DNA from: Pseudomonas sp. C2B4
Lineage (GTDB): Bacteria > Pseudomonadota > Gammaproteobacteria > Pseudomonadales > Pseudomonadaceae
DNA length: 64,000 bases
Assembly: GCF_013359695.1 (NCBI RefSeq)
Contig: NZ_JABFMU010000005.1
Location: 1 to 64,000 of the forward strand
Direction of reading: 5' to 3'
Shown piece by piece: positions 16,471 to 24,521 of the stretch. The notes under the pieces were generated by a model. That model saw only the letters and a list, made by a program, of their open reading frames with translations. It ran no database searches and was not told the DNA's origin. The translations under genes and the position numbers were made by a program. Numbering within the stretch: the stretch's first letter is position 1; each line of letters opens with the position of its first letter.

Positions 16471-16564
16471 TTGTGGCGAGGGAGCTTGCTCCCGTCGGGG
16501 CGCGAAGCGGCTCCGAAAGAAGGACTGCTGCGCAGCCCAACGGGAGCAAGCTCCCTCGCCACAA
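16471..16564. repeat. long palindromic repeat, TGTGGCGAGGG family
   Basis: 25-bp inverted arms TTGTGGCGAGGGAGCTTGCT + CCCGT enclose a spacer containing CGAAGCGGC and GGACTGCTGCGC. The element at 31614 shares the arm start and the same spacer landmarks, so the two form a separate family from the GCGAGCAGGCTCGC REPINs. It lies after the LysR stop. Confidence 0.9.
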
Positions 16565-16791
16565 AAACGCCTCCTGCACAGCGCTGTTCTAACACCTATG
16601 GATGGTGGTCCGCCTGACGCGGCAGTGTTAGTTTTTTTCCGTCGTTTTTTCGCGAGACATGTTTCTGTCCTCGCTCATTTTTGTCGTCCAATTGCTGCGT
16701 CCAGCGCACTTATAAATTGCCAATAAGTCAGTTTTCGTCAGCGATTCGCCTTCGTAGACTGCCACCTCAATCATTTCGGAGTTGTGAACCG
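16565..16791 (+). promoter_or_regulatory. leader and promoter region of the EmrB-type operon
   Basis: About 230 non-coding bases. A T-rich run (16628-16650) and CTTATAAATTGCCAATAAGTC (16709-16730) make the middle AT-rich and a likely promoter. An open frame reading through from 16681 into the MFS gene is rejected because GGAG precedes the ATG at 16792. Confidence 0.4.
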
Positions 16792-18324
16792 ATGACCTCC
16801 CTGACGGCCTCGGTGCCTCTGGCTGCGCCCACGCCGGCCGCCGCGCCAACCGTGTTTGGTCTGCGGATCATCATTGGCCTGGTGGGTGTGCTGCTGGCGG
16901 TGTTGGTCTCAGGCCTGAACGAGATGGTGACCAAGGTTGCCCTGGCTGACATTCGCGGTGCGTTAGCCATCGGCTACGACGAAGGCACCTGGCTGGTCGC
17001 CAGCTATGCCGCGACTTCGGTGGCGGCGGCGGCCTTCGCGCCCTGGTGTGCGGTGACGTTCTCGTTACGGCGCTTCACGCTGTGTGCGATCAGTGCGTTC
17101 ACCCTGCTGGGCGTGTTGTGCCCGCTGGCGCCGAATTACGAAAGTCTGCTGGTGTTGCGCACGTTGCAAGGCCTGGCCGGTGGCGCGCTGCCCCCCATGC
17201 TGATGACCGTCGCCCTGCGTTTTTTGCCGGCCAACGTAAAGGTCTTCGGCCTGGCCGGTTATGCCCTGACCGCCACCTTCGGCCCGGGACTGGGCACGCC
17301 GCTGGCCGGGTTGTGGACCGAGTATGTCGGCTGGCAATGGACGTTCTGGCAAGTCGTCGCACCGTGCCTGATCGCCACGCTGGCGGTGGCCTACGGCATT
17401 CCCCAGGACCCACTGCGGCTGGAGCGTTTCAAGCAGTTCAACTGGCGCGGTTTGCTGCTGGGTTTTCCGGCGATCTGCATGCTGGTGATCGGCATTTTGC
17501 AGGGCAATCGGCTGGACTGGTTCGAGTCGAGCCTGATCAGCGTCTTGCTGGTGGTCGGCACGTTATTGCTGGTGCTGTTTCTGATCAACGAGTGGTCGCA
17601 ACCGATCCCGTTTTTCAAGATGCAGATGCTCGGTATCCGCAACCTGTCGTTCGCCTTGCTGACCCTGGCCGGGGTGCTGGTGGTGTTGCTGGCGGTGATC
17701 ATTATTCCGTCCAGCTACCTGGCGCAGGTGCAGGGATATCGGCCGGTGCAGACCGCGCCGATCACGTTGTTGGCAGCGCTGCCACAGCTGATCGCGCTGC
17801 CGTTGGTAGCGGCGCTGTGCAACCTGCGGTGGGTCGATTGCCGCTGGGTGCTGGGCATCGGCCTGAGCATGCTGACCCTGTCCTGTCTCGGGGGATCGCA
17901 GCTGACGTCGGCATGGATTCGCGATGATTTCTATGTGTTGCAACTGTTGCAAATCTTCGGTCAGCCCATGGCGGTGTTGCCGCTGCTGATGCTCTCGACC
18001 GGAAGCATCAGCCCGATGGATGGGCCATTCGCCTCATCCTGGTTCAACACCGTGAAAGGCCTGGCGGCGGTGATCGCCACCGGCGTGCTGGAGACGTTGA
18101 CCACGGCGCGGCTGCACTTTCACTCGACGATGCTGGTGGATCGCCTCGGCAATTCGCCCTTGGCCGATTCCGACAGTGCCGGCCTTGCCCATCGGCTGCA
18201 TGAGCAGGCGGTGGTGCTGACCGCGGCGGACCTTTACTTGTGCATGGCTGGCGTTGCCGTGGCGCTGATCCTGCTGATTTTCTGGCTGCCGACGCGGATC
18301 TATCCGCCGCGCGCGCCGACCTGA
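16792..18324 (+). CDS. MFS drug transporter, DHA2/EmrB type, 14 membrane segments
   Basis: 510 residues, the usual DHA2 size. The N-terminal motif VTKVALADIRGALAIGYDEGTWLVASYAA corresponds to the LxxALPxI...S.VQWxxTSYxL region of this family, and motif C appears as AGYALTATFGPGLGTPLAG. Proton-driven export of toxic compounds across the inner membrane is expected, in complex with the adaptor and outer-membrane proteins encoded next. GGAG lies 9 bases before ATG. The next gene begins 25 bases on. Confidence 0.9.
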   Translation: MTSLTASVPLAAPTPAAAPTVFGLRIIIGLVGVLLAVLVSGLNEMVTKVALADIRGALAIGYDEGTWLVASYAATSVAAAAFAPWCAVTFSLRRFTLCAISAFTLLGVLCPLAPNYESLLVLRTLQGLAGGALPPMLMTVALRFLPANVKVFGLAGYALTATFGPGLGTPLAGLWTEYVGWQWTFWQVVAPCLIATLAVAYGIPQDPLRLERFKQFNWRGLLLGFPAICMLVIGILQGNRLDWFESSLISVLLVVGTLLLVLFLINEWSQPIPFFKMQMLGIRNLSFALLTLAGVLVVLLAVIIIPSSYLAQVQGYRPVQTAPITLLAALPQLIALPLVAALCNLRWVDCRWVLGIGLSMLTLSCLGGSQLTSAWIRDDFYVLQLLQIFGQPMAVLPLLMLSTGSISPMDGPFASSWFNTVKGLAAVIATGVLETLTTARLHFHSTMLVDRLGNSPLADSDSAGLAHRLHEQAVVLTAADLYLCMAGVAVALILLIFWLPTRIYPPRAPT

Positions 18325-18349
18325 ATGCTCCACTGAAACCGAGGTTTTT

Positions 18350-19417
18350 ATGACGACTCAATCCAAGCAAAAAGTGGCCGTGGGCGCTGCCGTCGTGATC
18401 GCGGTGGGCGTGCTGATTTCCCTGCTGGCGCCGGGCGTGTTCGGCCAGCGCACGCAACAGAGCACTAACGACGCCTATGTCTCGGCAGACTACACCGTGG
18501 TGGTGCCGCGAGTGGCCGGGTTCATCAAGCAAGTGCTGGTGGAAGACAACCAGCAGGTCAAGGCCGGGCAAATGTTGGCGCTGATCGACGACCGTGATCT
18601 GCGTGCCGCCGCCGAAGCGGCCGCCGCCGAATCGCTGGTGGCCCAGGCTCAATTGCAAAATGCCAAGGCGACCCTTGAGCGCCAGGCGTCGGTCATCGCC
18701 CAGGCGCAGGCCTCTGTGGTGTCTGCCAAGGCCGAGATGGCCTTTGCCGAACATGAACTCAATCGCTACAACCATCTCGCCGGGGTCGGTGCCGGTACGG
18801 TGCAGAACGCGCAACAGGCGCGCACGCGCATCGATCAGGCCAGCGCCCGGTTGACCAACGCGACGGCGGTGCTGGCGGCGGAACGCAAGCAGGTGGACAT
18901 CCTCACCGCGCAGCGTGATGGCGCTGAAGGTGGCTTGAAACGGGCCCAGGCGAAGCTGGAAATTGCCAGCTACGAACTGTCCTATACACGCATCGTCGCG
19001 CCGCAGGATGGCATGGTTGGCGAGCGTGCCGTGCGGGTGGGCGCCTATGTCTCGCCGGGCAGCAAGCTGCTGGCGGTGGTGCCGTTGGCGCAGGCTTATG
19101 TGGTGGCCAATTTTCAGGAAACCCAATTGACTCATGTGCAACCGGGGCAGGCGGTTCAGGTCAGCGTCGACACTTTTGGCGGCGAAGCGCTGAAGGGGCG
19201 CGTCGAAAGCATCGCGCCGGCCACCGGGGTGACCTTCGCCTCGGTCAAGCCGGACAACGCGACCGGTAACTTCACCAAGGTGGTGCAGCGCATTCCGGTG
19301 AAGATTGTGCTGGCGCCGGGGCAGCCGTTGGCCGAGCGGTTGCGGGTGGGGATGTCGGTGGAGGCGAGGATTGATACCTCAAGTGCTGGCGTCGAACATG
19401 AGGTTGCGCAGCGATGA
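18350..19417 (+). CDS. membrane-fusion (HlyD/EmrA) adaptor protein
   Basis: 355 residues: one N-terminal membrane anchor (about 8-27), the paired lipoyl/barrel-sandwich halves (TNDAYVSADYTVVVPRVAGFI...VEDNQQVKAGQ and IVAPQDGMVGERAVRVGAYV), and a long alanine/glutamine-rich coiled coil between (about 80-190). This is the periplasmic bridge of a tripartite EmrAB-OMF pump. Its TGA overlaps the ATG of the next open frame (ATGA at 19414). Confidence 0.92.
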   Translation: MTTQSKQKVAVGAAVVIAVGVLISLLAPGVFGQRTQQSTNDAYVSADYTVVVPRVAGFIKQVLVEDNQQVKAGQMLALIDDRDLRAAAEAAAAESLVAQAQLQNAKATLERQASVIAQAQASVVSAKAEMAFAEHELNRYNHLAGVGAGTVQNAQQARTRIDQASARLTNATAVLAAERKQVDILTAQRDGAEGGLKRAQAKLEIASYELSYTRIVAPQDGMVGERAVRVGAYVSPGSKLLAVVPLAQAYVVANFQETQLTHVQPGQAVQVSVDTFGGEALKGRVESIAPATGVTFASVKPDNATGNFTKVVQRIPVKIVLAPGQPLAERLRVGMSVEARIDTSSAGVEHEVAQR

Positions 19418-20985
19418 GATTCTTTGGTGACAGGTCTGACGCCTTCGCGAGCAGGCTCGCTCCCACAATTGGGCGGTGCGTTGACCACAATCTCTTTTCA
19501 AAAGGTGATCCTCTGTGGGAGCGAGCCAGCTCGCGAAGAGGCCATCAGCCTCGACTCACCCTGTGTGCCTTGCTCATCATGAGCCTCTCAGCCTGCACTG
19601 TCGGCCCAGACTTCCAGAAGCCCGAAACGCAGCAAGTCACCGAATGGTCGAAACCCTCAAAAGCAGCAGCTAGCCAGGCCATCACCGAGACGATGAACGA
19701 ACGCTGGTGGGAGGTGTTCAACGACCCGAAACTCTCGGCCCTGAGCCAGCGCGCCTTGACCGACAACCTCGACCTGAAACTGGCAAGCAGTCGCCTGGAG
19801 CAAAGCCGCGCCGTGCGCCAGGTGGTCACCGCCGATCGCTATCCGACGACCGCCGCCACTGGCAGCTATGCCCGTAAGCGCAACAGCGGCGAAGGCCTGA
19901 TGGACCCCTCGGGGCACAACGGAAACTCCGCGTTCAACCTGTGGGATGCCGGTTTCTCTGCCTCCTGGGAACTGGATTTCTGGGGCCGGGTACGCCGCGA
20001 AACCGAAGCGGCAGACGCCACGCTGGAGGTCGCGGAAAACGATCGTCGTGGCGTGTTGTTGTCGGTCCTCGCCGAAACCGCCCAGGACTACATCCAACTG
20101 CGCGGCGTGCAAAACACCAGGGCCGTCACCGAACAGAACCTTGAGGTGGCTCGCCACAGCCTGAAGCTGTCGCAACTGCGCCTGGCCGACGGCGTCGCCA
20201 CGGATCTGGACGTCGCCGAAGCCGCCGCGCAAGTGGCCGCCATCGAATCGCGCCTGCCCGCGCTGGAACAGCGTCAGGCGCAGTTGATCAACGCCCTGAG
20301 CCTGTTGATGGGCGAACCGCCCCAGACGCTGGCGTCCGAGTTGTCCACCGACGCACCGGTGCCGCAGACACCGCGCCAGGTCGCCATCGGCCTGCCGTCG
20401 CAACTGGCCGAGCGCCGCCCGGACATTCGCCAGGCCGAGACCCGCCTGCATGCCGCCACGGCGAGCATCGGGGTGGCCAAGGGTGATTTCTATCCGCGCA
20501 TTACCCTGTCGGGCAATGTCGGCTCGCAAGCCATGCAGTTGAGCGATTTCGGTTCATGGGGTTCGCGCACGTTTGGCATTGGCCCGCAATTGAGCCTGCC
20601 GTTGTTCGATGGCGGGCGCTTGCGTGGCGTGTTGAATTTGCGTGAGGCGCAGCAACAGGAAGCGGCCATCGCCTACCAGCAGACCGTGCTGCGCGCCTGG
20701 CATGAAATCGATGATCAACTGAGCGCCTACAACGCCAGCCAGTTGCGCCGCGACAGCCTCGCCGAAGCGGTGCGCCAGAACCGGATCGCCCTGCAAACCG
20801 CGCAACAGCAATACGTGGAGGGCGTGGTGGATTTCGTCAACGTGCTCACCGTACAAGGCGCGCTGCTGGCCACCCAGGAGCAATGGGTCGAGAGTTCGAC
20901 GGGCGTGTCGCTGGCGGCGGTCGGGTTGTACAAGGCGCTGGGCGGCGGATGGGAGTCGGTGTATCCGCTCGCAGCGCAGCGTTGA
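19414..20985 (+). CDS. outer-membrane efflux lipoprotein (OprM/NodT family) with REPIN inside its 5' end
   Basis: 523 residues if translation starts at ATG 19414, which overlaps the adaptor stop. The lipoprotein signal sits unusually late: LTLCALLIMSLSAC, with the lipid-accepting cysteine near residue 63 followed by TVGPDFQKPE, the normal mature start for this family. The preceding residues are encoded largely by a REPIN (19441-19541). No ATG, GTG or TTG lies in frame between the REPIN and the hydrophobic core of the signal. Two OEP domains follow (GERRPDIRQAETRLHAA in the second). It forms the outer-membrane channel of the pump. Confidence 0.88.
   Translation: MRFFGDRSDAFASRLAPTIGRCVDHNLFSKGDPLWERASSRRGHQPRLTLCALLIMSLSACTVGPDFQKPETQQVTEWSKPSKAAASQAITETMNERWWEVFNDPKLSALSQRALTDNLDLKLASSRLEQSRAVRQVVTADRYPTTAATGSYARKRNSGEGLMDPSGHNGNSAFNLWDAGFSASWELDFWGRVRRETEAADATLEVAENDRRGVLLSVLAETAQDYIQLRGVQNTRAVTEQNLEVARHSLKLSQLRLADGVATDLDVAEAAAQVAAIESRLPALEQRQAQLINALSLLMGEPPQTLASELSTDAPVPQTPRQVAIGLPSQLAERRPDIRQAETRLHAATASIGVAKGDFYPRITLSGNVGSQAMQLSDFGSWGSRTFGIGPQLSLPLFDGGRLRGVLNLREAQQQEAAIAYQQTVLRAWHEIDDQLSAYNASQLRRDSLAEAVRQNRIALQTAQQQYVEGVVDFVNVLTVQGALLATQEQWVESSTGVSLAAVGLYKALGGGWESVYPLAAQR
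19441..19541. repeat. REPIN inside an open reading frame
   Basis: Arms GCCTTCGCGAGCAGGCTCGC + TCCCACAA and CTGTGGGAGCGAGCCAGCTCGCGAAGAGG in inverted orientation. The element is read in frame as part of the outer-membrane factor N terminus without introducing a stop. Confidence 0.9.
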
Positions 20986-21000
20986 GTCACCCTTTGCCAT

Positions 21001-21759
21001 TCAAGGCTTGGCCGACAAATCCGCCATGCCCTTGAGCAGTTCGATCGGCAATGGAAAGACGATGGTCGAGCTCTTGTCGCCGGCAATCGAACTGAGCGTC
21101 TGCATGTAACGCAATTGCATGGCGCCAGGCTGACGGCCCAGCATTTCGGCGGCCTGCATGAGTTTTTCCGAGGCCTGCAATTCACCTTCGGCGTGGATCA
21201 CCTTGGCCCGGCGTTCACGCTCCGCTTCGGCTTGTCTGGCGATGGCGCGGATCATCGATTCGTTGAGGTCTACGTGCTTGATCTCGACGTTGGCCACTTT
21301 GATGCCCCAGGCATCGGTCTGGGCGTCGAGCACTTGCTGGATGTCGATGTTCAGTCGTTCGCGTTCGGCCAGCAGTTCATCGAGTTCATGTTTACCCAGT
21401 ACCGCGCGCAACGTGGTTTGCGCCAGTTGGCTGGTGGCCATGAGAAAGTCTTCGACCTGGATGATCGCCTTCTGCGGATCGAGAACGCGAAAATACAGCA
21501 CCGCGTTGACCTTGACCGAGACGTTGTCGCGGGTGATCACATCCTGTGCCGGTACGTCGAGGACGATGGTCCGCAGATCGACGCGAACCATTTGCTGGAT
21601 CACCGGAATCAACAGGATCAGGCCCGGGCCCTTGACCTGCCAGAAACGACCGAGCTGGAAGACCACCCCGCGCTCGTACTCGCGCAGGATGCGAAAGGTC
21701 GCGCCCGCCAATGCGATCAGCAACAACAGGAGCGCGACAAAACCCAGCTGCAAACCCAT
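21001..21759 (-). CDS. slipin (SPFH/stomatin-like membrane protein)
   Basis: 252 residues: a single N-terminal hydrophobic anchor, then an SPFH domain ([40 protein letters not shown]) and a charged helical C-terminal part ([19 protein letters not shown]). Slipins form scaffolds in membrane microdomains and are typically paired with NfeD proteins. The NfeD gene lies directly upstream with a 2-base gap, so they are co-transcribed. Confidence 0.93.
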   Translation of the reverse strand: MGLQLGFVALLLLLIALAGATFRILREYERGVVFQLGRFWQVKGPGLILLIPVIQQMVRVDLRTIVLDVPAQDVITRDNVSVKVNAVLYFRVLDPQKAIIQVEDFLMATSQLAQTTLRAVLGKHELDELLAERERLNIDIQQVLDAQTDAWGIKVANVEIKHVDLNESMIRAIARQAEAERERRAKVIHAEGELQASEKLMQAAEMLGRQPGAMQLRYMQTLSSIAGDKSSTIVFPLPIELLKGMADLSAKP

Positions 21760-21761
21760 GG

Positions 21762-22295
21762 CTATTCTCCAATCGACACCGCGTCAGTCGCGGCCACTTC
21801 CAGCATTAATCCCTTGCGTGCCACCACCCGCACCCGCTGTCCGATCTGCAATGGCTTGGCGCTCGACACTTGCCAGCGTTCGCCCTGCAAATGCACCCAG
21901 CCTTGGCAGCTATCACCGGCCTGCAAGGACAGCACCGGCGTCACACTGCCCAGCAGCCCGGCATCGCCGCTGACGGTATGGCGCGGTCGGGTTTTCAAGG
22001 CGCGGATCAGCAGGAAAATCAGCAGCAGTGCACTGATCAGTCCCAGGCCGATCATCAGCGGAACGGGCAATTCGGCGTTGGTCAGGATGACTGCGCCGAT
22101 CACGAACATCACGATCCCGCCCAGGCCGATCACGCCGTAGTTGGGCAGGGCGGCTTCGGCGATCAAAAACGCGATGCCGAAGGTGATCAGCCAGATGCCG
22201 ATGGGATCGGGAGCCGGCAGGCCGACAGTGTCTGCGGCGAATATCGAGCCGCTGAACGCCAACAGCCCTGCAATGGCACAACAACGCGTATTCAC
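21762..22295 (-). CDS. NfeD family membrane protein (slipin partner)
   Basis: 177 residues from GTG 22295, which has GGAGGGTCAC immediately ahead; the longer frame to 22493 would overlap the divergent gene. A signal peptide ([16 protein letters not shown]), three to four membrane segments ([35 protein letters not shown]) and a C-terminal OB-fold with [12 protein letters not shown]. NfeD proteins without the serine-protease domain work with slipins in membrane organisation. Confidence 0.9.
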   Translation of the reverse strand: MNTRCCAIAGLLAFSGSIFAADTVGLPAPDPIGIWLITFGIAFLIAEAALPNYGVIGLGGIVMFVIGAVILTNAELPVPLMIGLGLISALLLIFLLIRALKTRPRHTVSGDAGLLGSVTPVLSLQAGDSCQGWVHLQGERWQVSSAKPLQIGQRVRVVARKGLMLEVAATDAVSIGE

Positions 22296-22491
22296 GTGAC
22301 CCTCCGGGAGAGTCGGTGGTGGTTCTGTATACAGTTTAGTTGACGCACCACTTGTATGAATTTTGCTCAGTTGTCGACCTGTCCGATGGGCGGATTTCCC
22401 GCCGGATCGCCCCGGCGGGCCTAGACTTTTACTACGTAGAAAAATGTTAACCATCGTCCGCCAGGCGTGATTGCGGACACCGAGGTGCATC

Positions 22492-22953
22492 ATGCGTATG
22501 GCAAGAACCGTGCAGAGAAGCCTGGAAAAGGCTCAATGCGACTATGACATCGTTACCCACCCTCATTCGGCCAGTAGCCTCGAAACGGCGCGGGTCGCGG
22601 GCATTCCTGCCGAACGGGTGGCCAAATCGGTGATCCTCGACGACCACCACGGGCACTACCTGATGGCCGTGCTGCCCGCCAGCCGGCACCTGGACTTGAG
22701 CAAAGTCCGCAGCAGCGGCGAATGGCAGGTCTCCCGTGAAAGCAACCTGCCGCATCTGTTCGATGACTGCGAACGTGGCGCGGTGCCTGCCCTGGGCGAG
22801 GCCTATGGACTGGACGTAGTCATCGATCCCCTGCTGACCCGGCAAAAAGATATCTATCTGGAAGCCGGCAACCACATCAATCTGCTGCACTTGAACACGC
22901 CCGATTTCCTGAAAATGGTGCCGCATGCGGAGGTGCGGGAGTTGAGTTATTGA
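22492..22953 (+). CDS. YbaK/EbsC-type aminoacyl-tRNA deacylase-like protein
   Basis: 153 residues of the YbaK/ProX editing-domain fold (SSLETARVAGIPAERVAKSVILDD, VLPASRHLDLSKV, LPHLFDDCERGAVPALGEAYGLDVVID). Such proteins hydrolyse mischarged aminoacyl-tRNAs. The lysine of AKSVIL is the catalytically important one in relatives. GAGG precedes ATG 22492. It is divergent from NfeD, with which it shares a 196-base upstream region. Confidence 0.87.
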   Translation: MRMARTVQRSLEKAQCDYDIVTHPHSASSLETARVAGIPAERVAKSVILDDHHGHYLMAVLPASRHLDLSKVRSSGEWQVSRESNLPHLFDDCERGAVPALGEAYGLDVVIDPLLTRQKDIYLEAGNHINLLHLNTPDFLKMVPHAEVRELSY

Positions 22954-22976
22954 GATTTGTATTGGCAATGCTGCCG

Positions 22977-23043
22977 TCTTCGCGAGCAGGCTCGCTCCCA
23001 CAGAGGATCGCGTTTCTCCTGTGGGAGCGAGCCTGCTCGCGAA
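22977..23043. repeat. REPIN, short-spacer form
   Basis: Arms CTTCGCGAGCAGGCTCGCTC + CCACAG inverted around only 17 bases. It lies after the YbaK-like gene and upstream of the DUF2789 gene. Confidence 0.9.
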
Positions 23044-23085
23044 TGACGGCGAAGCAGTCACCCCACCCGGAAACAGGAGCCAGAC

Positions 23086-23331
23086 ATGGAAAACCCAACC
23101 CACAGCCTCCCTTCCCTGTTCAAACAACTCGGCCTGCCTGACGACGCCGAAAGCATCGACAAATTCATCGCCACCCACTCACCGCTCAAACCGGAACTGC
23201 ACTTGGCGGACGCATTTTTCTGGAGCCCGAGCCAGGCGGATTTGCTGCGCACTGAAATTCTCGATGACGCGGATTGGGCGGCGGTGGTGGATCAGTTGGA
23301 TGTGATGTTGAGGAAGGGGCGGGGAGGGTAG
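23086..23331 (+). CDS. DUF2789 family small protein
   Basis: 81 residues that match the DUF2789 pattern (SLPSLFKQLGLPDDAESIDKFIATHSPL, FWSPSQADLLRTEILDDADWA). Cytoplasmic, acidic, no catalytic motif. AACAGGAG lies 9 bases before ATG. Function unknown in the family. It converges on the toxin-antitoxin pair, 4 bases from the toxin stop. Confidence 0.87.
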   Translation: MENPTHSLPSLFKQLGLPDDAESIDKFIATHSPLKPELHLADAFFWSPSQADLLRTEILDDADWAAVVDQLDVMLRKGRGG

Positions 23332-23335
23332 GCGT

Positions 23336-23618
23336 TTAGTTCCCTGGCGGCCACTGTCGGGAGGTATGAATCAGGGCAAGGATCCAGATTGCATCCAGCA
23401 CCCGTTCATAAACAATGCGATAACTGTGATGTGGAATGAGCTCGCGAGTACCGGCAATGATTCCGGGGAGGGCCATATTCAGGATATTGGGCAAGCCGGG
23501 ATACTGCATCGCTGAAGCGATTGTCCATGTCGATGGCTGCTTTTGGGTTAACGGCGTGTAGGTAATCCCAGATGTCTGCACGATCCTGTGCTGCTTCCTT
23601 CGTCCAGATTATCTTCAT
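23336..23618 (-). pseudogene. ParE/RelE-type toxin, frameshifted
   Basis: Frame one runs from ATG 23618 (KIIWTKEAAQDRADIWDYLHAV...LAQYPEYG) and fits the first two thirds of a ParE toxin. The family's end (PGIIAGTRELIPHHSYRIVYE...IHTSRQWPPGN) continues only in another frame to 23336. The switch falls in the G/C run at about 23464-23473; dropping one base there would join YPEYG to LPGIIAGTREL. The start overlaps the antitoxin stop (ATGA). The toxin is probably inactive unless the base is a sequencing error. Confidence 0.82.
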
Positions 23619-23893
23619 TCCTGTATGGCTGCCCGTCCACGCCTGGCGGCGAACTCTGCTTCAATTTCCTCATTCGTCAGACCGTCACCTTTGCGCATGG
23701 AAACACGAGCGATATCCACTTTACGTTGCAGGAACGCTTCGTACTCACGGGACTCTCGTTGAGTTTGAACAAATTGACGCATCATTTCCCGAACAATTTG
23801 CGAGGCCGGGCGATGAGCCGCTTCTGCTTCAGCCATGAACTGTTCGCGCAAATCTGACTCGAGTTTCATCGTAAAAACGGCTTGTTTTGACAT
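23615..23893 (-). CDS. ribbon-helix-helix antitoxin (ParD/CopG-like)
   Basis: 92 residues. The N-terminal beta strand and helices (AVFTMKLESDLREQFMAEAEAAHRPASQIVREMMRQFV) form an RHH DNA-binding domain, and the C-terminal half is the charged toxin-binding tail. It is the first gene of a toxin-antitoxin pair, with a 9-bp inverted-repeat operator just upstream. It appears intact although its toxin is broken. Confidence 0.88.
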   Translation of the reverse strand: MSKQAVFTMKLESDLREQFMAEAEAAHRPASQIVREMMRQFVQTQRESREYEAFLQRKVDIARVSMRKGDGLTNEEIEAEFAARRGRAAIQE

Positions 23894-23912
23894 GGGCTAA
23901 CCTCCGGACAGA

Positions 23913-23944
23913 TGTAATGAAAAAGTATATACAAATTCATTACA
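23913..23944. promoter_or_regulatory. operator/promoter of the toxin-antitoxin pair
   Basis: TGTAATGAA and TTCATTACA form a perfect 9-bp inverted repeat around 14 AT-rich bases that include TATATAC. The position, about 20 bases before the antitoxin start, fits autorepression by the RHH protein. Confidence 0.72.
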
Positions 23945-24034
23945 TTGGCTTGGCGGCAGTCGGGCATTAACGACGGATGGCCACCAATTTGTTTCAAAAC
24001 TTGACGAAAAATCCCCTCCAATGCGATATTGATA

Positions 24035-24048
24035 GTTAGCAAACTAAC
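24035..24048. promoter_or_regulatory. inverted repeat, likely MarR operator
   Basis: GTTAG-CAAA-CTAAC immediately before the MarR gene. Short AT-rich dyads at this place are typical self-regulation sites for the family, and would also control the efflux operon behind it. Confidence 0.6.
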
Positions 24049-24053
24049 AGTGT

Positions 24054-24521
24054 GTGCATTCCCTCGTGCCGAATAACCTCGACGCTCTCCAGATGAACAT
24101 CAGCAGCTCCATGGTGGTGGCGGCCCGTCATTGGCGGAAGATCTGCCAGACCACGCTGGTCAACTATGGAATTTCCGAAGCCTGCGCCGTCCCGTTGTTG
24201 ATGATCGGGCGCTTGGGCGATGGTGTGCGTCAGGTGGCGGTGGCTCAGGCGTCGGGGATGGAGAGCCCGTCTCTGGTGCGATTACTGGATCAGTTGTGTC
24301 ATGCCGGCCATGTCTGCCGGACCGAAGATGCCCAGGATCGTCGCGCCAAATGCCTGAGCCTTACCGACAGCGGACGGACGCTGGTGCAAACCGTCGAGGT
24401 CGAACTGGTGCGTCTGCGCAATGAAGTGCTGGAAGGTATCGACCGACGAGATCTGGAAGCCGCGCTGCGTGTGTTGAAGGCCTTCGAGTCGGCCAGTCCA
24501 TTTCCGGTGATCCACCCTTGA
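24054..24521 (+). CDS. MarR-family regulator of the Aae-type efflux operon
   Basis: About 155 residues from GTG 24054 (GTG 24066 is an alternative). Winged-helix core VRQVAVAQASGMESPSLVRLLDQLCHAGHVCRTEDAQDRRAKCLSLTDSGR with the conserved D-R-R wing. Its stop overlaps the next gene start (TTGA), so it is the first gene of the operon. Likely releases DNA on binding an aromatic acid and de-represses the pump. Confidence 0.88.
   Translation: MHSLVPNNLDALQMNISSSMVVAARHWRKICQTTLVNYGISEACAVPLLMIGRLGDGVRQVAVAQASGMESPSLVRLLDQLCHAGHVCRTEDAQDRRAKCLSLTDSGRTLVQTVEVELVRLRNEVLEGIDRRDLEAALRVLKAFESASPFPVIHP

Noticed and set aside
22295..22493. Upstream-extended NfeD start
   Set aside because: It would overlap the divergent YbaK-like gene start and lacks a ribosome site; GTG 22295 has GGAGGG and a signal peptide follows.
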